From NCBI GenBank assembly GCA_028671895.1, contig CM053794.1, positions 40,130,501 to 40,194,500 on the forward strand: a stretch of DNA of 64,000 nucleotides. The letters are read 5' to 3'. This document shows positions 1 to 11,300 of the stretch, piece after piece; within the stretch, counting starts at the first letter, position 1, and each line of letters opens with the position of its first letter. The notes under the pieces are model-generated. The model saw nothing but the letters and a program-made list of their open reading frames with translations. It searched no databases and was not told the origin of the DNA. Source of the stretch: Oenanthe sinensis. Taxonomy: Eukaryota > Streptophyta > Magnoliopsida > Apiales > Apiaceae. Both the position numbers and the translations under genes were made by a program.

Positions 1-3000
1 AAAATAAAGAGAAATATACTAGAATCTAAACCTTCAGAACATGTAATATCATATAGTTACTCATAAAATTTGTAAGAAATATCAAAGGGTATAAGTGCAT
101 TAGCAACGAGGGGAGGATTGTACAGTTTCCATACGCAATTCCCAGATGCACTTAAAAATACAGAATATTAATTGAAGAATTGGAGTCAGAATAACTAGTC
201 GGCATGGGCAAGGGCAAAACAAACCTCCGGTTTTGCAAAGGATGAAGTGGCCGGATTTATTTGCAGATTGATCAAAATCTAATGGTGATTCATATAGACG
301 AGATCCATACTACTAAACGTCAAAAACTACTGCATACAAGGATACAACTGTGGACTGCTAACCATACTTCATGAATATTGTATACTATTTTAGGCGATAT
401 TTATTTATTATATGCTTTAGAGATAGCATAGCCATAAATGAGAGAAACCGCTGCAATGACGTTTTAGTTGATAAACATGAATTGAATACAGATAAAGACA
501 CCCAGATTAAAGTGCGGGAAAAAGGCATGTTCTGCGCAAGTGCAAAGGTAAAGGGAGGTCATTAAAAATTTGCAAAGAACAAATTTTTTTGGCAGTTTGC
601 CTAACATTATAATACCTCTATAAGTTATTTACGGTCTTGAATTTGAAAGGCAAGCTCAGCCCTTATCAGTGACAAGGTCACGGGTTCGGGTTGGAATCCT
701 CAGAAGAAGGGACCCCCTCTTGAAGAACCCTTCTTGCCATTCATAATACTATGGGGGGAAAATTAATGTTTCGTTCTTGAATTGAGCCCAAGTTATTTTA
801 AACATACATTGTTTATAATTAGCTGTAACACACGCACAGCGCGCACACATATGAACAGATTCACCTCGAGACTCTATTGATAAAGCTAGAAAACTATTTA
901 TAAGATCGGTCAGCATAATAAATTAGCCAAGCTCAAATACTAATTTCAAATTTGTTTGACTTGGTTTGTTAAGAATTCATGTTAGCTTAAATTTGCTCAG
1001 GCTCTGCTTACATTGACTTAACTCTAATCATGACTTACTTAAGAGTAGTGGTATCTGTTTACATGCAAATACTTGAAATTTATACCAAATATAAGTCAGA
1101 AGTACCTCTAGATATTGTATGTAGTATATGTCTATGACATTGCACTTACAATGAGGAGAAATCTATGACATTTTGCTGTAATTTATATTTACACCATAAA
1201 TTTTACCATCTCTTGCACCTTTTAAGCTTCATAAAACCAAACACCCTAAGATATAATGATATATGTCTACCACATTAGAACTTTTATATATGTGATTGTG
1301 TTACATTGAGAAAAGGATACCTCAGTTTTCATAGTGCCCATCAATGTTCTTGACAGAGGTAACTGGGAATTAGTAGGCGATACGAAGCAAATTAGATCTC
1401 CCAGAATTAATTAGATCTCTTAATCATAGATGTGAACACCCTGACACTTATTTGGCAAAAAGGACTAGTTCACACATGACTTTATGATCTAATACAAATT
1501 GAATGCTAATGTTAACATGACTCACTATTTCTATATTTTGGCGCAATTTTTTTTATTTTTGCTGTTACAATAGACGTCTTATTCCGATACTAATATTAAA
1601 ATGACTTATCTATTGTTACATTTAAGTTAAAATTCAGGTATCAAAGATATTTCTATTATAAAATGATGTGATATTTAGTTATATTAATATATATGTAAAG
1701 AATCAATATCTGTTATACAATTTTCCATTCAGTATGCATTGCTTGCTCTTATAGCAGACTGAAGCAAATGATTAAGCGGTCTAAGCTGGTGTTTAAAACC
1801 ATATATGATTAAGAGTAATGCTACAAATTGAGATGCTGCACATATATATATGTCATCTTGTCTTCGAGTGAGGAAGGCATGTTTTCGACTGTAAAGAATT
1901 TAATTATACAGCGGCAGTTATTTAGAGCTATGTACCATCAACAGACATGCATATCTTATAAATATAGATTTATTGAGACAGAGAGTAAGAGATGTACCCA
2001 GTAGCCAGTACCCTGCTCGTCAAGAGTAACCTGAAGAAGCGAATGCATGTGTGCCCCCAAACTTTGATCTGCGACTAGCAGGACGTCCTTTTCCGATGGG
2101 AAAAGTAGTACAAGTCGAGAAGTAGTACAAGTATGACACGTAGCTGCCACACGTCCTTACTAGAAGCTGCATTCTTTTGTGGGCTCTCAGTCTCTCACGA
2201 ATTAGCTGATAGTAAGTGTATCGTAAAAAGCACGAATCGAACTCCGTGTAAATTCACGTTATAAGGATTAATTGGATTTATAAAAAAAAGGATTAATTGG
2301 ATAAATCGAGAATTAATGAGAATGATTAATTGTATAATCGAGAATTTAATTAATTTGAACTACTGAATAGAGATTAATCGCTGATTAATCGTTAATTACC
2401 GACTTTTAGAAAAATGATAGTAACTAACACCCGTTTTTTCAATTTTTTTAGTGCATTTACTCATCTGCACACTCGAGATTTTAACCCAAACGTAAAGATA
2501 AGTGTTTTCCATGCATGCTCATGTATTAGATAATTCTCAATACTTAAAAAAAATTGTTGCCTACAAATAAATACATGTTCTAACAAATTGAGGTTAATAT
2601 TTTAGTTAGTTTTAAAATTTTGTAGAAAAATATTTTCTAAACTTTCACAAATCCTCATAAATATTGAAATTCCAATAAATTAAAATGATACTTTATATGA
2701 AAACATTTCTAGTTTCTCTCTCAAATTTTTAGTTAAAAGTTTTAACATTTTAGCATTAAATTATTTATTATTGTAAGTTAAATCTTACAATTAATGTAAT
2801 CAAACATATAAAAAATCAACAATTTTGGGCCCTTTTTTAGAAATTATAATTGTATAAAATTTAGCAATTATATCTCTTTGATAAATCAATTATACTGCAG
2901 AATGCAAACTGCAGTCTGCATTTATTCAGATAATACTGATATTTATGTTAGCAAGGCTGTTGAGCTTGGTCCGATTTCTATTGTGGACCTTCCGTGAAGT

Positions 3001-3148
3001 ATTCTTTAAATTCTGTTATTAATTCAATTAACCCATTCTATGAACGGAGCCCAGTTGAAACGTAATCTAACTTGCTTGTACTATACAGTACTTTATAGCG
3101 AGGCCCACGGCCCACTTTGTATAAAGCGCTAAAAAATGTAAGGTGTAA
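1..3148. other. Intergenic, no gene seen
   Basis: AT-rich sequence with stops in all frames and no recognisable protein. It holds one SINE-like patch (listed separately) and a short minus-strand reading frame at 1,956-2,150 that I could not assign. A 17-bp near-perfect direct repeat lies at about 2,106-2,140. Nothing else is supported. Confidence 0.6.
655..770 (+). repeat. Possible tRNA-derived SINE fragment
   Basis: A locally GC-richer patch contains a stretch that could be a degenerate Pol III A box (around 664-683) and a B-box-like GGGTTCGGGTT at about 692-702, spaced about as in tRNA-derived SINEs. The B box carries extra bases against the usual GGTTCRANNC, and no poly-A tail or flanking duplication was seen. 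It may be only a chance resemblance. Confidence 0.25.
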
Positions 3149-3149
3149 C

Positions 3150-3826
3150 GAACACGTTTGGATAATCTTAAGATAAATTATTTTTAATTTATATATGATA
3201 AGTGAAAATAAGTGATAAGTAATTAATAATTTATAAATTTATTAATATATTTAGATGATTTACTTATAAGCTAGATAAGTTAAATAAAAGTGTTTAGTAA
3301 ATTTTACTTATAAGTTAGTAATTTTTTAAAAAAAGTAATAAAATAATATTTTTAAGTTGGATTAAATAGTGTTTGAATTCCATCAAAAGTATAAATTATT
3401 TATAAAGAAAATTACTAGTAAAAATATACAATTTTTTTTAAAAAAAAAATACAATTTTTATGTTCTATCATTAATATCAGCAGAAATAGCATCACGCACT
3501 GCAAAACACATAACATCATTACTTATAAGTTATTATTTTTTTAAAAAAAATAAAATTTATTTAAATTTTATAAAAGTGTTTGGTTATAAATTAAATTATA
3601 TTATAATCATTTAAAATTATATATAAATAATGTATAATATTATATTATATTATTTTACATGATTTTTTATTACTACTTCTGTGAAGATACAGAAATAAAA
3701 TAATTATGAGAATGATGAACTATATCAATTAAATTGGATAATACAAAAAGTACGTCTTGCTCCGCTTACAACTTATGCTCGTATAAGTTGAAATAAACTC
3801 ACATAAATAAACTGTCAAACAGGCCT
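3150..3826. mobile_element. MITE-like element (hAT style ends)
   Basis: An AT-rich block begins near CACGTTTGGATAATC and ends near GTCAAACAGGCCT, the kind of 'GTTTG...CAAAC' ends common in small plant hAT-type elements. The interior is nearly all A/T, and its 81-codon reading frame looks spurious. The ends pair only partly and no target duplication was identified, so the limits are approximate. Confidence 0.35.
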
Positions 3827-4394
3827 AAATAAGTTCATCTGACTTATTGGCCATACAAGTGACATATCTGGAAAGCCAAATACGCACAATGATACCTATT
3901 AATCAATTCAACAAAATGTAATCCAGTGGATCATCAAGAGTTATGTCGAAATATTGAAGAAACTTATTGATTATTCTGCAAATGATCTCGTGATCTTGCT
4001 TAAGCGAACGTGCCGAAAAATAAGGGGCGAAGTACCATCTGACCCATATTTATCCACCTTATGACTAATGATGTACTCTCTCCGTCTAAAATTATCAAAT
4101 TAACTGTCTTATTTGACCTTTTTGTAATTAAATTTATTTAAATTTAACTGAAAATTACATATAATATATAATTGAAAAAAATTATAAAAATTATATCATT
4201 GGAAAATATATATAATTTACTTTAAAATGTATTTTTTAATTTTTAGAACTAAAAAATACATAACTAACTTAATATTATTTTAGAAGAAAATATATTAAAA
4301 TTGAATAAATATAAATTTCAAAAATAATTTATAAATTTTAATTATAAAATTATAAACATATGAAAGCAGCCACAAGAACCCGAGAAGAAGTATA

Positions 4395-4718
4395 CTCCCT
4401 CTGTCCCATTCAATTCTATACACTTTTCTTTTTTAGATGTCCCTCTCATTTGTATACATTCCAAAAATAGTAAAGTTTTAATAATAAAAAATACTATTAC
4501 ACCCACTAACTTTCCTCCACTATCTCAAATTCATAATATAAAAATACTATTACACCCACTACTTTCCTCCACTATGTCAAATCTATTATTAAATATTAAT
4601 AGGTCCCACCACTTTACTCATTTTTTACCTAATTTTACTATTACACTATCGTTTTTAAAAAATTTCCTTGTCTTCCGTGCCCATTTAATTTGTATACAAA
4701 TCAATGGGACGGAGGGAG
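4395..4718. mobile_element. Stowaway-type MITE, copy A (324 bp)
   Basis: The element starts CTCCCTCTGTCCCATT and ends with the inverse GGGACGGAGGGAG, flanked on both sides by TA, the target of Tc1/mariner-type transposases. The ends match the classical plant Stowaway consensus. Inside is a roughly 58-bp direct duplication carrying ACTATTACACCCACTA twice. A second copy of exactly the same length lies in inverted orientation at 59,775-60,098. No transposase is encoded, so it is non-autonomous. Confidence 0.85.
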
Positions 4719-6776
4719 TATATACTATAGAAAATACATTAAAGACGAATACATTTTTCTAGAGAAGAATGATTGATTCTGATGAAGGTGTATTTAGTTG
4801 CCCGACTTTTGCTCTGGCTCTTGGAGATGAAGTTAACCGTAATCATAATAATACATGCTCATCTTCGTCCTCCTCATTCAATTACTGCAGCCTCCAGTTT
4901 GACTTGGGGGATTTTGTTGCTACCCATACCAATGCCGCCATGAGTATATTTAAGAAAACACAGAGTATAATCATATATGAATGGACATTCGTAGATTTTG
5001 TAGTATATATTTATGTGATATAATACCCATCTAGTACACTACTACAATCTATGCTTGTGTCTTTATATAGTCAACCCACCAAGTATATAAATACATATAC
5101 AGTGATGACATGAATGAAATGATGGAGAGTATTTATCAGATTTGAAATTAGTAGACACCGTTTTTCAAACATTTTAATGAAATCTAATTGACTTCTTTCT
5201 TGCTGTCTTCTTTGCAAGTGTGATCAGCCTACTAAATCTTTGATGACGTTAACCTCTCGATTGGATCCTCGCTCCCATCAATCATGCGTAGTACTCCTTA
5301 TCTGCTTTCAATTGAAAATTTAAGGTTAATTTTAACTTTCATTTGAATTTTGGTTCGACTTTATAAGGTCTTAACGAAGTATTTTATTTCATTTGATTAT
5401 TCATTTTTAGTCTAAATAAACCTTCATATTGTGAGACTTTTCGTATTTTAAATCGAACAAAAATTTAAACTCAAATCTCGATAAAAAGAAAATTTAACGA
5501 ATTCATTTCAAACTCGGCTAAAATCCTACACTTTTTTTTTTACTTATATTAATATGTTTTATAAATATTAGACAAAAGAATGACTAAACTCTATGTAGCC
5601 ATAGAGAAGGTCACGAGCAACAAGACTCATCCCGAAAATCAAGTTAAGAGTCTGAAGGCTTACGAACCAAAGTTAAACATCTTACAATGAATTTAAACAA
5701 TTTAACCAACCAACACTTGAATGAATAACGAAACATAACAGTTCCTTGATCGCTTGGTTCTCTGCATCAACTCGCCTGTCCCAAGATCTATTCACATTAA
5801 TATCGTGTTCATGACCAACCAACGAAGCAGGGAATTTTGTGTTGTCCAGTGAGATGTGCTCATTGCAGTTTCGAAAAGACTCAATAATTAAAGCAATAGG
5901 AATCTCAGCAAGTAGATTAGCAGTCTCGTTATGCAGAGGAACCCAAATTCTCATTGGTCTTGGCCCAGCTTGAGTTCGTTATATTAATCAAATTGAGAGT
6001 CACTTATTCATGTACTAAAAATGAATGCAATTCTTGATGAACTGACTTTAAAAAAATTACTAGACGGCGATAGAGGATGTTGCTGGAAAATGTTATTTGT
6101 GATCGGAGATGTTTGGCGCCAACAAGCTTCATAGACGGCGATAATAATCAATATCGTTGTATAAAAAATGATGTTTTTTAGAGAAGCAATGTGGCAGGGA
6201 GAAAATAAACGCGAATGATTTTTGTGTAAAGTCTTTTACATTGAATTCAAGAATGTCATTACATAAAAAATAAATTGATTTTAGGTTACTTTTCAGTTCT
6301 CCACAGAAACTCCTAATTAAGTAGCAGTCTACATGCACTTTTTTGAAATACTAAATGAGAAAGTTCTGCGTATAAGAATCGGAAATTCACATTTTTACAT
6401 AATTAATTATGAATTACTAGATAGGTAAACGCAGGGAAAAAATATATCAATCGACCAGTATTTAAATTTATCAATAAATATGATTCCTTATTATAAAAAG
6501 AGTAGTACAGAACGTGACACGTAAATTAATCGTAAAGGAAAAACACGACAAATAATTCAAGGGTTGAAATGCCGAATGCATGATTATATATGCAAATTCA
6601 AAATTTAAAATACATGCACTAAATCAATATTGTTCATTGCAAGTGTGCAACCAACCCATCTCTTCAGATATTCTGATCAGTAGCATTGCAATGTGATTAT
6701 TTGACTGTGATTTTCTTGTGTCTATGCAAGTTTCAAGGACGCAGTTTAAACTACTTTTCTATCTCTAAGTTTGAAC
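4719..6776. other. Intergenic with one coding-like remnant
   Basis: Apart from the open frame described at 5,682-5,974, this stretch shows no gene, repeat array or RNA gene that I can support. It is AT-rich and contains many stops. Confidence 0.5.
5682..5974 (-). pseudogene. Unidentified coding-like remnant
   Basis: An open frame of about 97 codons on the minus strand has balanced, protein-like composition (for example RIWVPLHNETANLLAEIPIA near its start, and later HEHDINVNRSWDRR) in otherwise AT-rich DNA with frequent stops. It opens just after an in-frame TAA and ends at a stop. No promoter, partner exon or start context could be assigned. It may be an exon or retro-copy of a plant gene I do not recognise, or chance. 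I give it no function. Confidence 0.3.
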
Positions 6777-7392
6777 CAGGACTGTCAAAAAAATCTCAAT
6801 AATCCGATATCCGTCCGGAATATCTACATTCATATTCGACATAAAGGGAATATTATCCGTATCCGAGACAAACCGGATATTATCTGTATCCGAATCCGAC
6901 AATTTTGGATACGAATACGGCATATCGAAAAAATCCGAATCCGAAATTAAATATATATGATATTTAAATAATATATATATAATTTAAAATTTATTCAATT
7001 AATTTTGTAGTGTGTGTATATATATTCATTAAATAATATATTTATACAAATTTTATATAATTCTAAAAATATTATAGACATATATAAAAATATTATTTGA
7101 ATTTAATATTATTAAGACAACAAAATTAAATTGAAAAAATAAATAAAAATTAATTTTTTAAAAAATAAAATAGACTTAAATCTCTTTAATTCTCAGCTCA
7201 ATTTTAAAATTTTAAATTAAATTTTTAATATTTTTTTTGCAATTTTCTTTGAATTTTTAATATAAATTTTAAAAATTTATTAAATATTAGATTCAGATCC
7301 GGATTCAGATATAAATCTTTAAAAAATTTCAGATTCAGATAAGAATATAAATTTTGAGATTTGGATAGATCCGTATCCGTTTGACAACCCTA
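6777..7392. mobile_element. hAT-like non-autonomous element
   Basis: The left end reads CAGGACTGTCAAA and the right end, on the other strand, CTAGGGTTGTCAAACGG, so about 12 terminal bases pair as degenerate inverted repeats of the CAGGGNTGTCAAA type seen in plant hAT elements. Just inside each end are repeated variants of ATCCGTATCCGA and its complement, which look like subterminal transposase-binding repeats. The core is AT-rich with no open frame. No clear 8-bp target duplication was found, so the exact limits may be off by a few bases. Confidence 0.6.
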
Positions 7393-7907
7393 GTTCCGAG
7401 TACTAGGACATTGTTAGTTTAATCTCTATCTGCCTCAATTGGTTGTCACATATTGGTAGTATGTTTCATTAGGCTCTACATAACAATTCAAACCTAACAA
7501 ATAATCATATAGTCCAGGTTTGATATACACATTGTTAGAAAAATTTTAAGTTTTTTAGAGGGGAGTAAAATAGTAAATAGCAAAACTAGTAATATACTGT
7601 AATAACTTTAATATTCCCTTTCTAATTTGATATAGAGCCACAAGCCTGATATACCTGAGTCCAGAAAATACTACATCCACTAGATCATATTTTAAAAGAC
7701 GCCATAATAACATACATAAAAAGTTTAACAAGTTACTTGTTCTAGATAGATACTCCTGCCACTACTACCACCTATTAGTCTAGTAGTTACTATAATTAAC
7801 AGAAACTGATGCTTCTTTTTCTACTAGTATTTCCAAACTCCTCCGGCTACAAGAGGGCATTACAGAAACAGAGCAAAAGTGATTTTTCCAATTCAGACCC
7901 CATCCGA

Positions 7908-8138
7908 TCATGGCTTCCTGGATGAACAAGTTGAATTGTTGGAGGTTGAGGAGATGTTGAGGTCTGGAATGTTGTTGGGATTCTGATTGTTGTTGTTAGC
8001 ATGACTAAGCCTCTGTTTCAGCTCTGAGAGAAGTGCCTGGTTCTCTTGGTTCAGAAGCTGGGCCTTCTTCCTCAGCTTCTCATTCTCTTGCATTATGTAG
8101 TAGTTCTCCATGTACAGCTTTGAGTTCAATCTCTCCAT
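7908..8138 (-). CDS. ZPR3: LITTLE ZIPPER microprotein, ZPR3/4 type
   Basis: This 76-residue protein is almost only a leucine zipper. It begins MERLNSKLYMENYYIM and carries heptad hydrophobics at L8, I15, L22, L29 and L36, followed by an Asn/Ser-rich tail with a PDLNI motif. In Arabidopsis, ZPR proteins pair with class III HD-ZIP factors (REVOLUTA, PHABULOSA and relatives) through this zipper and form dimers that cannot bind DNA; HD-ZIP III factors activate ZPR genes, making a feedback loop in shoot meristem and leaf polarity. I chose the start at 8,138 because the frame upstream is intron: TTTACAG just before CAAAGAG is a splice acceptor, and family members start with MERLNSKL. The zipper is intact. 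I am confident of the family; the ZPR3-versus-ZPR4 label is approximate. Confidence 0.93.
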   Translation of the reverse strand: MERLNSKLYMENYYIMQENEKLRKKAQLLNQENQALLSELKQRLSHANNNNQNPNNIPDLNISSTSNNSTCSSRKP

Positions 8139-8626
8139 CTCTTTGCTGTAAATAATTTCAAAAACAAACATTAGTATCAAAGACTTTATATAAATGACAT
8201 GCACAAATGAATGACACATGAAACATACACTATTGAATTGTATGTGGGACTAGCAAGAGCAGCTTAATGGAGGCCAAAAACAATAGATAAAGATGTACAG
8301 TAATTTTGTGTGTGTGTGTGAGATAGGGGTTGCATGCATACAGAAAGCTGAGATTTTTGTGTATGCGTGTTCATTTGTGAATGCAAGTACTTTAATTCTT
8401 GTTTGGTTAAGATAACAATTCTGAACTTTCACAAGAAACATGTAAGAAAATGTAAGGAGGGCATGTCTACACAATATTACAAAGATTAAGGCATTTTTTG
8501 TACCTTGAAAGATAAGAAGTTGAAGAAGAAATTATAACAAGTTGTAGTACTAGAAAAGAGACGAGAAGGGAGGATGAGTGAATGAAATTGGGACAGAGTG
8601 AAGCAAAGGCAAGTCTCTATATATAG
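8139..8626 (-). promoter_or_regulatory. ZPR promoter, leader exon and leader intron
   Basis: On the minus strand a TATA box (CTATATATAG, 8,616-8,625) lies about 110 bases upstream of a likely donor (TTTCAAG then GTACAA; intron from 8,503). The acceptor is TTTACAG ending at 8,146, seven bases before the start codon. This predicts a short leader exon (about 8,590-8,504) and a 358-bp intron within the 5' UTR. The splice sites were judged by eye; transcript data would settle them. Confidence 0.6.
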
Positions 8627-9525
8627 TGAAAGAAAGCTACTCAAAGACAGAGGCAGGGCAGGAGTGAGAAAGTTGAAAAGATTTTGTAGAGAAAGAGTGG
8701 AGAGTGGGGACTGGGGAGGGGGGGGGGCACCCATCAAAATCATGCATGTGTAAGCACGGAAGGCGGCTTGAATAGGTAAGGATTTAATGTTCTTCTCCTT
8801 CTACTATGATTTCTAATGATGTTTTTCTTTAGAATATGCAAGGGTGATGGCGTCACGTGAATGATTGTTTTGGCAGCGAGGAGCAAATTTATATAATTTT
8901 ATCTATTAGTTGAGGCTATTTTAGGTATGTTAAATTATTCTCAAGGTCTCAAATGATGGTGGGCTCGGCCGTTTGTAGATTCGCAATGATGGTTTGGATT
9001 GGGTTGAACCGACTCAGCCCATCATCACCACCACACTCTCGTCATCATCATTATTTCATTAATTTCTTTTCTTTCTTTTTTGTATTTGTTTGTTTGTTTC
9101 ATATGCTAAATTCTCTCACTGAATCTTCTTATATATTTATTATATTTATTTCTTCAGCTTTTTTCTTGATTTTTGTTTCTCGTTTACTTGACTGATTTGC
9201 CCTTCTCTCTCTAATTGTCTTATCTTTAAGTAATTTGTATTTCTTTAACCATTCTTTAGTGTCTTTACTTGATGAATTGTCTGATAGCCATTTTATATAT
9301 TAGAAACTGATCATGAGTGATGCGTCTACTTTCTTTTTAATACATACACAGATAATTAAATTCAATTAAATTTATTAGGGGTCTAATCAATTTAATCATA
9401 TAGAATAAGTTGTAGCAAGCTGGTATTAACGTGAAACACCGGTGTTAGGACAGATGGATATATGATAATCTACAATTAATGAAGTAATCACCACATGAAA
9501 TGTAAATAGTGATTTTAATTATTAG

Positions 9526-9659
9526 GATATATGGATAAGGGGGCATAGTGTGAAAAAATTTCAACAAGTATCGAGTATTACCCTCGTGGAGCGATATATG
9601 GTTAAGGGGGCATAGTGTGAAAAAATTTCAACAAGTATCGAGTATTACCCTCGTGGAGC
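9526..9659. repeat. 67-bp tandem duplication, two copies
   Basis: Two head-to-tail 67-bp units (9,526-9,592 and 9,593-9,659) begin GATATATGG and end CTCGTGGAGC. I see a single difference between them (GGATAAGG versus GGTTAAGG), so the duplication is recent or maintained. Confidence 0.95.
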
Positions 9660-11242
9660 TCGTTTGCTTGGATCATTCGTAAATTATTAGATTATTTGTC
9701 CGTACTACAGGTAATTTATAATTTATATATTAATAAATATTATTATTATAATATAATAATAATATATAAATCTTTATATTGAATTATTTAAAATTTTAAT
9801 ATAATAAGTTTAAACCTTTTTATTTATTTTAATTTTTCTTTATTTATTTATAATATTTATATGTGTTAATTTTTATTTATGACTTACTCATACAATAATA
9901 TTTTATGTATAGTAATATATATTTTAAATTCTATACATCTTGAATTTTTTATTCAAAATTAATTATTTTCAAATTACTTATAATATTTTATATATGTTTT
10001 TTTAATAATTTACTCATATTATATAATTTCTTTACGTTCAAATATCAATTATATTTAAAATTTATTATTTAATTATGTGTATATCAATTCTTACGTAAAA
10101 ATATTTATTATGTTATATCAATATTTGATATTTGATACCGCCATTGAATACCAAATTAATACTATAAATTTTATTCAAATATATATATGGAACTTATATA
10201 TATTATATGATTTACATTAATGAACTTACCATAGTATTTCAATTTTTGATAAATGAAGATTGCCATAAATATTATATATCACATTAATAATATTAGTTAA
10301 ATGAATTAATGGGTTAAATAAGAATATGGATCTTGTCCGAACCTAAATATGGATAATTCAATGGATCAAATTAAAATTATAAATTTTATCCGGACCTAAA
10401 TATGAATACGGAATCTAATGAATGGTTTTCCAACAATTTATAATATAGATAGTAATCATTGGTTATTTATGGCCTATCGCTATTTAATTAACATTCGTCG
10501 TTTTTCAAATGCTCTGCAACAACAAGAAGGGTGAAAGAAACCGAAAACGCCAAGTTTTTGTTTGTTCGGCGAATAAAACGGTTTTCTGAGATGTGAATAA
10601 TTTTTGCATTTTAAATGTGAAATAACAAAATTTTAACATAAACTAACCATAAAAATATGCATGGCAGTGGATTTAGATATTGAATACAAATTCCATGCTA
10701 GAGAGCAAAGAATAACTATTGTAATATTTCAATTTTCAACTCCGGATTTTCAAAAAAATTAATTTTACCACAGATGTACTCACTCAAGGTGCGTTTCCCG
10801 ATTGTTAGTTTATACTTTGCAAGTACTTTTCTTGAAATGAACCAAACGCATGAAGCCGTGGATTAAACACGGGCCAAAAAAACAGGGGAACTGTCTGTAA
10901 TCTGAACAACCCAACATGCAAGAAAAAGGAAAATCAATCTAATTATGTTTTTTTCTCTATGTTTGGATCACCACCAATTTTTTGCCATCATCAAATATAA
11001 CATATATATACATGCATAATACAGAGCATATGAATAAAATATTCATACAAGTATTTCTCGGATTACTAAAGCCTGTGTACACGACAAGATCTCACTAGCC
11101 AAACGAAATCGTTTTAAATTTAAATGTAAAAATAAGATTGATGGCAGTAAACAAAAGATTTGCGTGTCATTGATATCAAGGAATTGGTTCACCCTAATTG
11201 AGTACCCATCATCATTATTCATTCACATTAACAACTGCGTCC

Positions 11243-11300
11243 ACCTATAAATACCCATTAATAATTCATTGACACTCAAGCTCAACTGTGCAATATAAAT
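11243..11300 (+). promoter_or_regulatory. Orphan core-promoter-like site
   Basis: A textbook plant TATA box in good context (CACCTATAAATACCC, about 11,241-11,255) is followed by a CA-rich, leader-like stretch. Downstream, the first ATGs open only a seven-codon frame (ATG near 11,353), and a good splice acceptor (TTTTGCAG) occurs near 11,487. No coding exon follows. A non-coding transcript is possible; chance is also possible. Confidence 0.3.

Noticed and set aside
8486..8743. Proline/leucine-rich 85-codon frame upstream of ZPR
   Set aside because: It overlaps the predicted ZPR leader exon and TATA box, is low-complexity CT-rich sequence, and has no protein homologue I recognise.
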